Of a stretch of 64,000 nucleotides of DNA, positions 17,801 to 27,187 are shown piece by piece. The notes beneath the pieces were generated by a model that saw only the letters and a program-made list of their open reading frames with translations, did no database searches and had not been told where the DNA came from. Origin of the DNA: Solobacterium sp. (GTDB taxonomy: Bacteria > Bacillota_I > Bacilli_A > Erysipelotrichales > Erysipelotrichaceae); NCBI GenBank assembly GCA_017469885.1, contig JAFUFO010000015.1:16034-80033 (forward strand), written 5' to 3'. Position 1 is the stretch's first letter. Each line of letters starts with the position of its first letter. The position numbers and the translations under genes are program-made.

Positions 17801-17881
17801 CATTGAGTGAACATTCTGCGGTACGGCATGGCGGAAATAAAAATAGTCTGTTATGATTTGCGCGTTGAAAGAGGCTGATCA

Positions 17882-18532
17882 ATGAAAAAAGGCGCAATTT
17901 TTGATATGGACGGACTGATGTTCGATACGGAATCGATGTATCAGGAAGTCTGGAAGGAAATCGCAGCGGAGATGGGCATCACGCTGCCGGACACATTCGT
18001 GTATGAAATCTGCGGCACCAGCGGAGACCTGCTTCGCTCCGTTGTACGGAAGTATTATCATACGGATGATCCGGACGCACTGTTTCACCGTGTTGTATAC
18101 GGCGTAGAGGAAAAACTGAAAACTGCAGTGCCGGTCAAGCCGGGCCTGTTTGAAATTCTGGAATACTTTAAGGCGCAGGGCGTGAAAATCGCCGTTGCCA
18201 GTTCCTCCTGGCCGGAAATGATCCGGTCCAATCTTCAGGTATCCGGCACAGAACAGTACTTCGATGAAGTGGTCAGCGGAAGCTGGGTGGAACATGGAAA
18301 GCCGGCACCGGATATCTTCCTGCTGGCGGCGGAAAAACTCGGCCTGGATGCGAAAGACTGCTATGTCTTTGAGGATTCCACCAACGGCGTGCTCGCAGGT
18401 CTTGCGGCAGGATGCACAACGGTCATGGTTCCGGACTATGTGCAGCCCAATGAAACCATTCGAAAAAGCCAGGCGGTCGTCTGCACGTCGCTGAATGAAG
18501 CCCTTGAACGGATTCAGAACGGTCAGCTCTGA
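17882..18532 (+). CDS. HAD-family sugar-phosphate phosphatase / beta-phosphoglucomutase-like
   Basis: A 216-residue HAD hydrolase of subfamily I (alpha-helical cap after motif I). Motif I is FDMDGLMFDTE (nucleophile Asp and acid/base Asp), motif II is VASSSWPEM, motif III is the Lys of EHGKPAPDIF, and motif IV is VFEDSTNG. This layout fits beta-phosphoglucomutase-like or 2-deoxyglucose-6-phosphatase-like enzymes. Substrate is undetermined. It stands alone between a terminator and the aldo/keto reductase gene, with a weak TATGAT at 17852-17857 upstream. Confidence 0.87.
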   Translation: MKKGAIFDMDGLMFDTESMYQEVWKEIAAEMGITLPDTFVYEICGTSGDLLRSVVRKYYHTDDPDALFHRVVYGVEEKLKTAVPVKPGLFEILEYFKAQGVKIAVASSSWPEMIRSNLQVSGTEQYFDEVVSGSWVEHGKPAPDIFLLAAEKLGLDAKDCYVFEDSTNGVLAGLAAGCTTVMVPDYVQPNETIRKSQAVVCTSLNEALERIQNGQL

Positions 18533-18578
18533 CTGTATGGTTTAAAACACATAATCAGAAAAAGGAGAACACAAGAGT

Positions 18579-19715
18579 ATGGAGTTCAAACCCGCTAAAA
18601 AGCTCGGATTCGGACTGATGCGTCTGCCCCTGAATGACAAATCCAATCCGGCTGACATCGACATGGAACAGCTCAAACAGATGGTGGATCTGTTCATGGA
18701 AAACGGCTTCACCTATTTCGACACCGCATGGATGTACAACGCCTTTGCCAGTGAATCCGCCGCAAAGGAAGCACTTGTTTCCCGGTATCCGCGGGAAAGC
18801 TTCACCCTTGCGACAAAACTGCATGCCGGCTTCATTGAGACAAAGGAAGACCGCGACAAAATTTTCAATACACAGCTGGAGCGGACCGGTGCCGGTTACT
18901 TTGACTACTATCTGATTCACGGGATCGAAGCGACCATGATTGAGAAATATGAGTCACTGGAATGCTTTGACTGGCTTCTGGAGAAGAAGGCGGCCGGTCT
19001 GGTAAAACACGCTGGTTTCTCCTTCCATGACACACCGGAGATGCTGGAAGAGATCCTGACAAAACATCCGGAAATGGAATTCGTTCAGCTTCAGATCAAC
19101 TATCTTGACTGGGAAAGCGAATGGATCCGTTCCCGGGCATGTTATGAAGTGGCGGAATGCCATGGCAAACCGGTTATCGTCATGGAGCCGGTCAAGGGCG
19201 GAACCCTCGCAAAGGTTCCTGCGGAAGCGGAGGCGCTGTTTAAAGAACACGATGCGTCAATGTCCGTTCCGAGCTGGGCGATCCGGTTCGCCGCAAGTCT
19301 TCCGAATGTCATGGTCGTACTGTCCGGTATGAGCTCCATTGACCAGATGAAAGACAATCTGAGTTACATGAAGGAGTTCCGTCCGCTGAGCGAAGAAGAA
19401 CAGAAGATCTGTTTCAAAGCGGCGGATATTATTAACAGTCAGATTGCAATTCCCTGCACCGGATGCTCGTACTGTACGGAAGGCTGTCCGATGAATATTG
19501 CGATTCCGCAGTATTTCTCCATCTATAACGAGGACATGCGTGAACATCTCGAAGAGAAGGGATGGACAATCAACTTTACAAACTATGAAATCATTTCCGG
19601 TACCCGCGGAAAGGCATCCGACTGTATTGCCTGCGGACAGTGCGAAGGCGTCTGTCCCCAGCATCTTTCCATCATTGATTATCTGAAGGATGTTGCGGCA
19701 CATTACGAACACTGA
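18579..19715 (+). CDS. Aldo/keto reductase with C-terminal ferredoxin-like 4Fe-4S domain
   Basis: 378 residues. The N-terminal 280 residues form an AKR barrel (GLMRLPL start, FDTAWMY with catalytic Asp and Tyr, TKLH with Lys, YYLIHG with His). The last 90 hold two cysteine clusters, CTGCSYCTEGCP (around 291) and CIACGQCEGVCP (around 349), of the 2[4Fe-4S] ferredoxin type. This fusion is common in anaerobic Clostridia and Erysipelotrichia, where electrons can pass from ferredoxin rather than NADPH. Physiological substrate unknown. It has an AAAGGAGAA ribosome site. hpt follows after 22 nt and may be cotranscribed. Confidence 0.9.
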   Translation: MEFKPAKKLGFGLMRLPLNDKSNPADIDMEQLKQMVDLFMENGFTYFDTAWMYNAFASESAAKEALVSRYPRESFTLATKLHAGFIETKEDRDKIFNTQLERTGAGYFDYYLIHGIEATMIEKYESLECFDWLLEKKAAGLVKHAGFSFHDTPEMLEEILTKHPEMEFVQLQINYLDWESEWIRSRACYEVAECHGKPVIVMEPVKGGTLAKVPAEAEALFKEHDASMSVPSWAIRFAASLPNVMVVLSGMSSIDQMKDNLSYMKEFRPLSEEEQKICFKAADIINSQIAIPCTGCSYCTEGCPMNIAIPQYFSIYNEDMREHLEEKGWTINFTNYEIISGTRGKASDCIACGQCEGVCPQHLSIIDYLKDVAAHYEH

Positions 19716-19737
19716 ACAAACGCAGAGGAGTGAACCT

Positions 19738-20280
19738 ATGTACAACGCAATGAATGAAATCGATGAAGTGCTCTTCACAAGAGACGATATCGCAAAACGG
19801 GTTGCGGAACTCGGCGCAGAGATTACCCGTGACTATGAGGGAAAGGACCTGATCGTAGTTGGCATTCTCAAAGGTGCCGGCATCTTCATGTGTGATCTGA
19901 TCCGGGAAATCAATTCGCCGATCAGAATTGATTTCATGTCCGTTTCCAGTTACGGAAATTCAACCGAATCCTCCGGCATCGTACGCATTACAAGCGACCT
20001 CCATCAGGATATTCAGGGCTGTTCCGTACTGATCGTGGAAGATATCATCGATACCGGATATACCCTGCATTATCTGCGTGAATATCTGAGGAACCGCGGC
20101 GCGGAAGATGTGAAAATCTGTGCACTGCTGGATAAGCCGTCCCGCAGACAGGTGGAGGTGCCGGTGGATTATATCGGCTTTGAAGTCGAAGACAGGTTCA
20201 TCATCGGCTATGGCATCGACTATGCGGAAAAATACCGTAACCTGCCGTTTATCGGCACGTTAAAACAGAGCGCTGAATAA
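19738..20280 (+). CDS. hpt: Hypoxanthine phosphoribosyltransferase
   Basis: A 180-residue type I phosphoribosyltransferase. The PRPP-binding motif is VLIVEDIIDTG, the flexible loop is DFMSVSSYGNSTESSG and the purine site is at DYIGFEVEDRFIIGYGID. It salvages hypoxanthine and guanine with PRPP. The start at 19738 follows AGAGGAG at 7 nt; an upstream in-frame start would overlap the preceding gene. Size and all motifs match the family. Confidence 0.95.
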   Translation: MYNAMNEIDEVLFTRDDIAKRVAELGAEITRDYEGKDLIVVGILKGAGIFMCDLIREINSPIRIDFMSVSSYGNSTESSGIVRITSDLHQDIQGCSVLIVEDIIDTGYTLHYLREYLRNRGAEDVKICALLDKPSRRQVEVPVDYIGFEVEDRFIIGYGIDYAEKYRNLPFIGTLKQSAE

Positions 20281-20294
20281 GCGGGCAAAAACAG

Positions 20295-20327
20295 AACCAT
20301 CCACCGGCTCAGCCGATGGATGGTTTT
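20295..20327. terminator. Bidirectional terminator between hpt and the convergent small gene
   Basis: AACCATCCA/TGGATGGTT and the inner CGGC/GCCG pair with one mismatch around a TCA loop. T tracts follow on both strands. Confidence 0.75.
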
Positions 20328-20336
20328 AGTCTGAGC

Positions 20337-20573
20337 TTATCCGAAGATCTTTTTCAGCTGTGCCCGCTTTGCGCGAATCAGCTGTTCTTCTTCCGTTGTG
20401 ACATCTGCCCGCAGGAAATGGAAGTACCAGAAATCATAGGTGTCGTCCTTGAGCCGGAAGGCATGCGTGTGTATTCCTTCCTCATAGGTCACGCCGGTTT
20501 CCTCGAAGATGCGGGTGATGCGTTCCCATTCACGCAGATTGTAGGTTCCGTATACAAGCAGTGATGTTTTCAT
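20337..20573 (-). CDS. Small protein of unknown function
   Basis: A 78-residue soluble protein starting MKTSLLVYGTYNL at an ATG with a very strong AAGGAGGAG site 7 nt upstream. Longer in-frame starts have no such site. It has an alternating beta/alpha look, a YDFWYFHF aromatic stretch and a basic C-terminal helix (RAKRAQLKKIFG). No named family is recognised. It is a single-gene unit convergent with hpt. The 210-nt gap to the next plus-strand gene holds its promoter region and a TATAAT (20759-20764) serving that gene. Confidence 0.7.
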   Translation of the reverse strand: MKTSLLVYGTYNLREWERITRIFEETGVTYEEGIHTHAFRLKDDTYDFWYFHFLRADVTTEEEQLIRAKRAQLKKIFG

Positions 20574-20783
20574 ATGTAGCTCCTCCTTACGGCAGGTTAC
20601 CGTTCCGCAGGGAACGGCTGTTTCTGCCGGATCATAATCGCTGTTTATTTTGCGAGGGGAAATGTCCAAAATCTTTCCAAAGGGTTCCCTGCCCATGAGA
20701 AACAACGCAGAAGAGGAGGGAATGAGGCGAAAGCCGCATACGGAAGGCGGCGAATGAGTATAATAGACACGAGGTAAATAACT

Positions 20784-21656
20784 ATGAGTCTGATATTAAA
20801 TCTGTTGCTGATCGCATTTTCCGTATACATGTTCTACCGGGTATTCCAGCTTTCCGGACGCGGAAGACTGAACAAGGAGATGCTGAAGATTCTCGACAAG
20901 ATGGATGATCGCGACGCGTTCTTTGCGAATGCGGATGAGTTCATCAATGTATCCAAGGATCCGGAATACGGACAGAAGGTCCGTGTCCTCCGCCTCTGGG
21001 GTGATGTTTTCTATGAGCGGGATGAGGAATTCAAGGAACATCTCGAAGACCTTGATATCGATATCCTTCTTCAGCCGGCAAAGAAGAATCAGGGCTTTGC
21101 GAACAATGAGGACAGCTTCTTCTATCTGTACATGGCAATTCCGAACCGCTTGAATTACCGCGGACGCAATGATCTGCGCAAGCTCCATGAGGAAAAGATT
21201 GCGGCATATGCAGAGGTCAACGGGGATACGCTTCTCAAGGCGATCCATGATGAAAATAAAAAGTATTATGACCGCACGGATGATCTCGGAAAAGCGTTTA
21301 TCAAACAGCTTCTGGCTGGTGAATATGCCGGATACCGTTATTCTAAGCAGTTGATCGGACTGTACAAGAACTGTGAAGAGGCAATTCTTGCGGCACAGTA
21401 TCGGGACGAAGGAAATACGGAAGGTTATGAGGAATGCCTGAAGGACATTCACAACTTTGCGACAAATACCCGTCTCGGTATGCGCTGGCTGAAGGAACTC
21501 CATATTGAACTTCCGAAAGAGGAAGAAGAGTCGGAAGAGACCGAAGTCGAATCCGCAGAGACAGCAGAAACAGCGGAAGCGGAAGTTGTGGAAGCGGAAG
21601 CTGTGGAAACAGAAGAGCCGGCCGCTCCCGTTGAAGAAAAGGAAGATGCTGAATGA
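20784..21656 (+). CDS. Membrane-anchored protein with acidic tail, unknown function
   Basis: A 290-residue protein. One N-terminal transmembrane helix (residues 2-20) is followed by a long helical soluble domain (about 30-245) and a low-complexity tail (about 245-290) rich in Glu, Ala and Val built from repeats such as ETAETAEAEVVEAEAVETEE. No catalytic motif is seen. GAGGTAA precedes the ATG, and its stop overlaps the pth start (ATGA). The context of pth, mfd and rqcP suggests a constitutive housekeeping role, but this is inference only. The tail probably stays disordered. Confidence 0.75.
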   Translation: MSLILNLLLIAFSVYMFYRVFQLSGRGRLNKEMLKILDKMDDRDAFFANADEFINVSKDPEYGQKVRVLRLWGDVFYERDEEFKEHLEDLDIDILLQPAKKNQGFANNEDSFFYLYMAIPNRLNYRGRNDLRKLHEEKIAAYAEVNGDTLLKAIHDENKKYYDRTDDLGKAFIKQLLAGEYAGYRYSKQLIGLYKNCEEAILAAQYRDEGNTEGYEECLKDIHNFATNTRLGMRWLKELHIELPKEEEESEETEVESAETAETAEAEVVEAEAVETEEPAAPVEEKEDAE

Positions 21657-22249
21657 AGCTGATCGCAGGACTCGGCAACCCGGGAAAGGAATACGAAAAG
21701 ACCCGGCATAACAGCGGATACATGGCACTGGCAAAACTTGCGGAAAATGTCGGTGCTTCGGTTACCGTAAACAAATTCAACGCTTTGACCGCAACGGCAA
21801 TGATCGGCGGAGAGAAGGTTCTTCTGATGGAGCCGCTCACATTCATGAACCTGTCCGGAAATGCCGTGCGCGCAGCCGCAGATTACTATAAGATTGACCC
21901 GCAGGATATTCTCATCCTGCATGATGACATGGATCTTCCGGTCGGCTCGGTACGAATCCGTCCGAAGGGAAGTTCCGGCGGTCAGAAGGGAATGAAACAT
22001 ATCATTTCCTGCATGGGCACGGATGAGATTGCCCGCATCCGCATCGGCGTCGGCCACAGTAAGCGCGGTGAACATGAGGAAGTGCCTGACTGGGTACTGT
22101 CTCCCGTCGCAAAGGCAGACCGTGATCTGTTTGAGACCGCGATCGATACCGCCGCAAAAGCTGCGGAGGCGTGGGTGAGTCAGCCGATGGACCGTGTCAT
22201 GTCGCACTATAACCTGAAGGTGAAGCCGGAAGGAGAAAAGGAAGAATAA
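21653..22249 (+). CDS. pth: Peptidyl-tRNA hydrolase
   Basis: A 198-residue Pth with the family signature GLGNPGKEYEKTRHNSGY, containing catalytic His19 and the Asn9/Asn20 substrate contacts. The further blocks are PLTFMNLSG, HDDMDLPVG and GSSGGQKGMKHI. It recycles tRNA from stalled peptidyl-tRNA. The pth-mfd-rqcP order is a conserved Bacillota arrangement and ties it to rescue of stalled ribosomes and polymerases. The start overlaps the upstream stop by 4 nt. Confidence 0.96.
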   Translation: MKLIAGLGNPGKEYEKTRHNSGYMALAKLAENVGASVTVNKFNALTATAMIGGEKVLLMEPLTFMNLSGNAVRAAADYYKIDPQDILILHDDMDLPVGSVRIRPKGSSGGQKGMKHIISCMGTDEIARIRIGVGHSKRGEHEEVPDWVLSPVAKADRDLFETAIDTAAKAAEAWVSQPMDRVMSHYNLKVKPEGEKEE

Positions 22250-22254
22250 CCGTT

Positions 22255-25200
22255 TTGGAAGAGAACAGCAGCTTTCCGGTCAGTATCCTGGAAGAACTGG
22301 ATACGAATCCGGCAGTTCAGAAACTTGACGCAGGGAAAGGACCGCTTCCGCTTTCCTCGCTGATTGAGGAAGCACTGGTGATTGCGGTATCCTACCGCAG
22401 AAAACCGCGGCCGATCCTGGTCGTCAAACACAGCTTATACAGCGCGCAGAGACTGTACGAACGTCTGTCGACCCTCCTGGGTGAGACAAATTGCGCGCTT
22501 TTCGGTGCGGATGAATCGCTCCGTGTTGAGGCAATCGCCGCCAGTCCGGAGATGACCGCATCGAAAGTGGAAACTCTCGCATCTCTGCTTTCCAATCCCT
22601 GTCAGATCGTTGTGACCTGCCCGAGCGGACTGCTTCGGCAGCTGCCGTCTCCGGAGACATTCCGTGATGCATGCATTCATATCAAAACCGGCGACACGCT
22701 TGAGATGGAAGAGCTCAAGCGTAAGCTCCGGGCTGGCGGATACGCTGAGACCTCCCATATCGATCAGCCGCTTTCCTTTGCGGCCCGCGGCGGCATTGTC
22801 GATGTATATTCCATCAACTATGAACAGCCGGTGCGTATTGAATTCTTTGACAATGAAGTCGACAGTATCCGCTTCTTTGACGCAACGACGCAGAAGACGG
22901 TGCTTCCGCTCAATGAAGTAACCGTTGTGCCGGCAAGTGATATTCTCTTTTCCGATGCGCAGAAGAAAGAGCTGCGTGCGGAGGCGGAGCGTATCCTGCA
23001 GGAAGAACATGACGCCATCCTGCAGTCCTCGGTGGAAGCCTCGCTTTCCCTGATTGAAAATTCCATCAGTGAACCGGGTATCTATCCATATGTTGCCTTA
23101 CTGAAGGAAGCGTCTTCCATTGCGGACTATATGGATCATCCGCTGATCATCACCGGGGATGATGAAACGATCCGCGGGGCAGTGAAGCGGCTGAATGATG
23201 AAACGCTTTCCTACCTGCAGGAAATGGTTCAGGAAAAGAAACTTCTGCCAAGATTTGCGGTCTTCCATGACTATGACCGCATCGGCAAGGGCTGCAAGCG
23301 CATCAATGAAGATCCGCTCTATGACAATATTTCCGGCATTACGGAAGTGCATCTTCCGAATGAACCGCTGGATCTGCGGCTCCGCATCATAAGCAAAGAA
23401 TACCGGGTGCTGTGCTGCCTGCACAGTTCCCAGATGAACAAGGTGATCAATACCTGTGTGGAAAACACTCTTCCGTATCAGCTGATCACCGATGAGACTT
23501 CCCCGATCAGACCGGGTCTCAATGTCTGCCTGTCGGATTTCCCGGAGGGCTTTGTCCTGCAGGAAAGCGGACTGACGGTTGTGACGGACCGGGAACTGTT
23601 TGAGATCAGCCATCATACCGGACGGTATGAAAAGAAATTCCGCAGTGCGGAAGTGATTCACGGCTATGACGAACTCGAACCCGGAGACTACATTGTCCAT
23701 GCCAATCACGGTGTCGGACAGTATATCGGAATTGAAACACGCGAAGTACAGGGTGCCATGCGTGACTTCCTGCGCATTGTGTATAAGGGTAATGCCGAAC
23801 TGCTGGTCCCGCTGGAACAGTTCCGCCTCGTGCGGAAGTTTGTCTCCCGGGAAGGTGTAGTGCCGCGTTTAAACAAACTCGGCGGACATGAATGGGAAAA
23901 GACCCGGCAGAAACTGGAAGAGAATGTCACGGATCTTGCGGAACGGTTAGTGAAACTGTATGCCGCAAGAGAAGATCATATCGGCTATGCCTATCAGCCG
24001 GACAGTGACCTGCAGAAACAGTTTGAGTCTGAGTTTGCCTATGAGCTGACGCCCGACCAGGCTTCCGCAGTCGCGGATGTCAAACGGGATATGGAAAGCG
24101 ACAAGCCGATGGACCGTCTGGTGTGCGGCGATGTCGGCTTTGGAAAAACCGAGATCGCAGTGCGTGCGGCCTTCAAGGCAGCCGCAGAGAACAAGCAGGT
24201 CGCCGTGCTCTGTCCGACAACGATCCTTGCGGAACAGCACTTTCAGACCTTCCTGCAGCGATTCTCCGGCTATCCGTTCTGTATCCGGGTCCTCGACCGG
24301 TTTGTGGCGCCTTCCAATGTGCGCAGCACGCTTGCCGGTCTGAAGGACGGCACGGTGGATATCGTGATCGGAACACACCGTATCCTCTCAAAGGATGTTG
24401 AATTCAAAGACCTCGGACTGCTTGTGGTGGATGAAGAACAGCGGTTCGGCGTCGAACATAAGGAAAAGATCAAGGAACTGAAATCCAATATCGATGTGCT
24501 GACCCTGAGCGCAACCCCGATTCCCCGGACCCTGCAGATGTCGCTGGTCGGCATCCGGTCGCTGTCTCAGCTCGAGACGCCGCCTGCCAACCGCTATAAC
24601 GTGCAGATCTATGTGGCGGAAATGAACCGGGGGCTGATCACCGGCGCAATTGAAAAGGAACTGGCACGGAACGGACAGGTGTTCTACCTGTGCAATTCCA
24701 TTGATCAGATCTACAACACGGCACGGACACTGAAGAACTATGTCCATGACGCAAACGTCGGCATCGTGCACGGAAAGATGGACCGTGACTCCATTGAAGA
24801 TGTGATGTTCCGGTTCAATCAGAAGGAGCTGAACGTGCTGGTATGCACGACGATTATTGAAAACGGCATTGATATTCCAAATGCCAATACGATTCTCATT
24901 GAGAATGCGCAGAACTTCGGTCTTTCGCAGATCTATCAGATCAAAGGAAGAGTCGGCCGCAGCGACCGGGTAGCGTATGCATATCTGCTGATCCCGCCGC
25001 GCCGCCAGCTGACGGAAGTTGCGTCCAAGCGGCTTCAGGCGGTCAAGGAATTTGCGCGTCTTGGCTCCGGATACAAGATCGCGATGCGCGACCTGACGAT
25101 CCGCGGTGCCGGCGACATGCTGGGACCGGAACAGTCCGGATTCATTGATACGGTCGGTATCGACATGTATATCGAGATGCTGGAGAAGGCAATCGAAAAG

Positions 25201-25689
25201 ACAAAGGGCATCGTCCGGGAAGAAGAGCCGGAACGGGTTCATGTCATGACTTCTTCCAGCGGCTATATTCCGGAACACTTTGCGCCGGATGACTTCGACA
25301 AGATCTCCATGTATCAGAAGATCGACGGTCTGAACGACATGGAATCACTGGAAGAATACCGGGAAGAAGTTACCGACCAGTACGGCAGACTGCCGGAGGA
25401 AGTGGCGTCGCTGTTTGAAAAGCGCCGCCTGGATATCGCGGTCAGTGAGCCGCAGGTGGCGTCCTATAAGGAAATCCGAAACAACCACGTCGTGACATTC
25501 ACGCAGGCGTTCTCCGAGACCCTGGACGGCGTAAAACTCTTCAAGCTGTTCTCCGACATCAGTAAGGACATCCAGCTTCGTTATTCCAACAAACAGATCA
25601 TCGCTGAGGTTCCCAATACGGCACGCTCGCTTCAGACGGTGATCGAACTGATCGAACGTTCACAGGAGGCTGTTAAACATGCGAATTGA
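22255..25689 (+). CDS. mfd: Transcription-repair coupling factor
   Basis: A full-length 1144-residue Mfd that starts with TTG at 22255. The UvrB-homology region comes first, and the RNA polymerase-interacting domain begins near GDYIVHANHGVGQYIG (about 477). The RecG-like motor follows with Walker A GDVGFGKTE (about 624), DEEQRFGV (about 725) and SATPIPRTL, and then the C-terminal regulatory domain. It removes RNA polymerase stalled at lesions and recruits UvrA. The gene starts 5 nt after pth, with GGAGAAAAGGAAG upstream; the weak TTG start may limit its level. Confidence 0.96.
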   Translation: MEENSSFPVSILEELDTNPAVQKLDAGKGPLPLSSLIEEALVIAVSYRRKPRPILVVKHSLYSAQRLYERLSTLLGETNCALFGADESLRVEAIAASPEMTASKVETLASLLSNPCQIVVTCPSGLLRQLPSPETFRDACIHIKTGDTLEMEELKRKLRAGGYAETSHIDQPLSFAARGGIVDVYSINYEQPVRIEFFDNEVDSIRFFDATTQKTVLPLNEVTVVPASDILFSDAQKKELRAEAERILQEEHDAILQSSVEASLSLIENSISEPGIYPYVALLKEASSIADYMDHPLIITGDDETIRGAVKRLNDETLSYLQEMVQEKKLLPRFAVFHDYDRIGKGCKRINEDPLYDNISGITEVHLPNEPLDLRLRIISKEYRVLCCLHSSQMNKVINTCVENTLPYQLITDETSPIRPGLNVCLSDFPEGFVLQESGLTVVTDRELFEISHHTGRYEKKFRSAEVIHGYDELEPGDYIVHANHGVGQYIGIETREVQGAMRDFLRIVYKGNAELLVPLEQFRLVRKFVSREGVVPRLNKLGGHEWEKTRQKLEENVTDLAERLVKLYAAREDHIGYAYQPDSDLQKQFESEFAYELTPDQASAVADVKRDMESDKPMDRLVCGDVGFGKTEIAVRAAFKAAAENKQVAVLCPTTILAEQHFQTFLQRFSGYPFCIRVLDRFVAPSNVRSTLAGLKDGTVDIVIGTHRILSKDVEFKDLGLLVVDEEQRFGVEHKEKIKELKSNIDVLTLSATPIPRTLQMSLVGIRSLSQLETPPANRYNVQIYVAEMNRGLITGAIEKELARNGQVFYLCNSIDQIYNTARTLKNYVHDANVGIVHGKMDRDSIEDVMFRFNQKELNVLVCTTIIENGIDIPNANTILIENAQNFGLSQIYQIKGRVGRSDRVAYAYLLIPPRRQLTEVASKRLQAVKEFARLGSGYKIAMRDLTIRGAGDMLGPEQSGFIDTVGIDMYIEMLEKAIEKTKGIVREEEPERVHVMTSSSGYIPEHFAPDDFDKISMYQKIDGLNDMESLEEYREEVTDQYGRLPEEVASLFEKRRLDIAVSEPQVASYKEIRNNHVVTFTQAFSETLDGVKLFKLFSDISKDIQLRYSNKQIIAEVPNTARSLQTVIELIERSQEAVKHAN

Positions 25690-25969
25690 TAAATGGCTGA
25701 AAGTATCCCGAATTCTGAAGCGGCGTACCATTTCGCAGGAGCTGGCAAAAAACGACCGTGTGGAAATCAACGGAAAAATGGTAAAGCCATCGAAGGAAGT
25801 ACATGTCGGCGATGAAGTCAGCGTCCGGTTCGGAAGCCGCAGGATCACGGTGCGTGTCAATTCCGTCGAAGAAGTGAAGCGCAAGCAGGAAGCTTCCGAG
25901 ATGTATGAGATCCTGAAAGAGGAATATGTGGAAGCTCCGGAAGAATCCCCGGAACAGCCGCTGATCTGA
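25679..25969 (+). CDS. rqcP: S4-domain RNA-binding protein, RqcP/YabO type
   Basis: A 96-residue Hsp15-like protein that is mostly one S4 domain: MRIDKWLKVSRILKRRT, ANDRVEINGKMVKPSKEV, VGDEVSVRF. An acidic tail follows. In B. subtilis the homologue next to mfd acts with RqcH to stabilise P-site tRNA during C-terminal alanine tailing on obstructed large subunits. The start overlaps the mfd end by 11 nt, with an AGGAGG site inside mfd. Function follows from family and gene order. Confidence 0.9.
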   Translation: MRIDKWLKVSRILKRRTISQELAKNDRVEINGKMVKPSKEVHVGDEVSVRFGSRRITVRVNSVEEVKRKQEASEMYEILKEEYVEAPEESPEQPLI

Positions 25970-25979
25970 CAATCAGCCA

Positions 25980-26011
25980 TAGCGGATATCACTCAATGAT
26001 GTCCGCTTTTT
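25980..26011 (+). terminator. Terminator after rqcP
   Basis: TAGCGGA and TCCGCT arms flank an interrupted loop and run into TTTTT at 26007-26011. Confidence 0.6.
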
Positions 26012-26017
26012 GAATGC

Positions 26018-26051
26018 AAAAAAATCCCGCCATGCAGTCCATGGGCGGGAT
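26018..26051 (-). terminator. Terminator of the minus-strand SIS/EutH-like operon
   Basis: ATCCCGCC and GGCGGGAT pair perfectly. Reading the minus strand, the stem is followed by seven T. Confidence 0.75.
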
Positions 26052-26069
26052 CAGGGGAGATATACGCCG

Positions 26070-27167
26070 TCATCTTGAGAAAACTGGCGCAGGTTGTTTT
26101 GCGTGGGAACGGACAGGTTTCAGAAGACAGATGACAATCATCAGAAATCCGGAAACAAGCCGTCCGAACATCATCGGGAATGCAAGCTTCGGCGCAAACT
26201 GTATCGAGAATGCAAGGAAGTCTCCGATCGTATACGCCGCGGCCATAAGATAGGCTACATTTACGGTTATGCCGTCGTCCTCCAGTTCCTTCAGATTCAT
26301 CAGCACGGGAATATCGTTGGAAGTAGACAGAATCAGATAGGAGATGCTCTTCGGAGAGAGCTGCACTTTCTCCGCAAGCCGTTCCAGCGGCTTTTTCAGC
26401 ATGCGCTGAATCAGAGCGAAGATCGGAAGGATTCCTCCGAGGAAAACACCGATCCGTACGATCACCGGATAAATCTCATCAAGCGGGGTAAGTCCTTCCA
26501 GAATGACGGGTCCTCCGGCATCCTGGAAAACCGCAATGGCGAATGAGAGATATGCGGCTGTCCGTACCGCGAAGGCCAGACCGGAGAAAACAGGAACCAT
26601 GATCTGCGGCAGAAACAGAAGACCTGCGAGCAGGATCAGCGACAGAATCATGATCGGCCATGTGTTCCGCAGCATCATGTCCATGGGCATCCCGCAGAAG
26701 GAACCGGTAATCAGACAGTTGAGAGGCAGGGTAATAAAAGCGATGGATAGCCCTTTTACGGCTGCCTTTCGCTGTCTGCCTGCGGTGTTGGAGAGGGAAA
26801 GGGGTACTGCGCCGGTCACCGCAGTTCCGAAAAAGGACGAGACAATCAGTCCGTTGTACAGACCGGCTGTCGGATCGACGGCAATCTGTTTTGCCAGATA
26901 GGCTCCGCCGGCGTCGCAGCTGAAGAGAATACCTGCCAGCAGTGAGGGGTCGCAGCCGGCGGATTCCAGTAATGGTGTGACATGCGGGGCGATATGAACG
27001 GCAATCCACGGAGATAACGCCATAAAGCCCGTCATTAACAGTAATAATTCGACGATGACACCGAGCCCTTCCTTCAGTGCATCGCCAAGTCCGAGATGCC
27101 CTCCGGTCAGAAGATCGGTTGCCGCAATTCCGAAGAATACCGCCGCCGCAATACTCATGATCTGCAT
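26070..27167 (-). CDS. EutH-like membrane transporter
   Basis: A 365-residue polytopic protein (about ten hydrophobic segments) resembling ethanolamine permease EutH along its length. Examples are the Gly-rich GGHLGLGDALKEG segment, SCDAGGAYLAKQIA in the position of the EutH NDMGGYPLA motif, and the TSNDIPVLMNLKELE segment. There are no other eut genes in the window. It starts 20 nt after the SIS gene and ends at a shared terminator, so it belongs to the Amadori-type locus. It may carry ethanolamine or another small amine. The ribosome site is weak, and an ATG three codons in is also possible. Confidence 0.75.
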   Translation of the reverse strand: MQIMSIAAAVFFGIAATDLLTGGHLGLGDALKEGLGVIVELLLLMTGFMALSPWIAVHIAPHVTPLLESAGCDPSLLAGILFSCDAGGAYLAKQIAVDPTAGLYNGLIVSSFFGTAVTGAVPLSLSNTAGRQRKAAVKGLSIAFITLPLNCLITGSFCGMPMDMMLRNTWPIMILSLILLAGLLFLPQIMVPVFSGLAFAVRTAAYLSFAIAVFQDAGGPVILEGLTPLDEIYPVIVRIGVFLGGILPIFALIQRMLKKPLERLAEKVQLSPKSISYLILSTSNDIPVLMNLKELEDDGITVNVAYLMAAAYTIGDFLAFSIQFAPKLAFPMMFGRLVSGFLMIVICLLKPVRSHAKQPAPVFSR

Positions 27168-27187
27168 TGATCAGAACGTACCGCCGC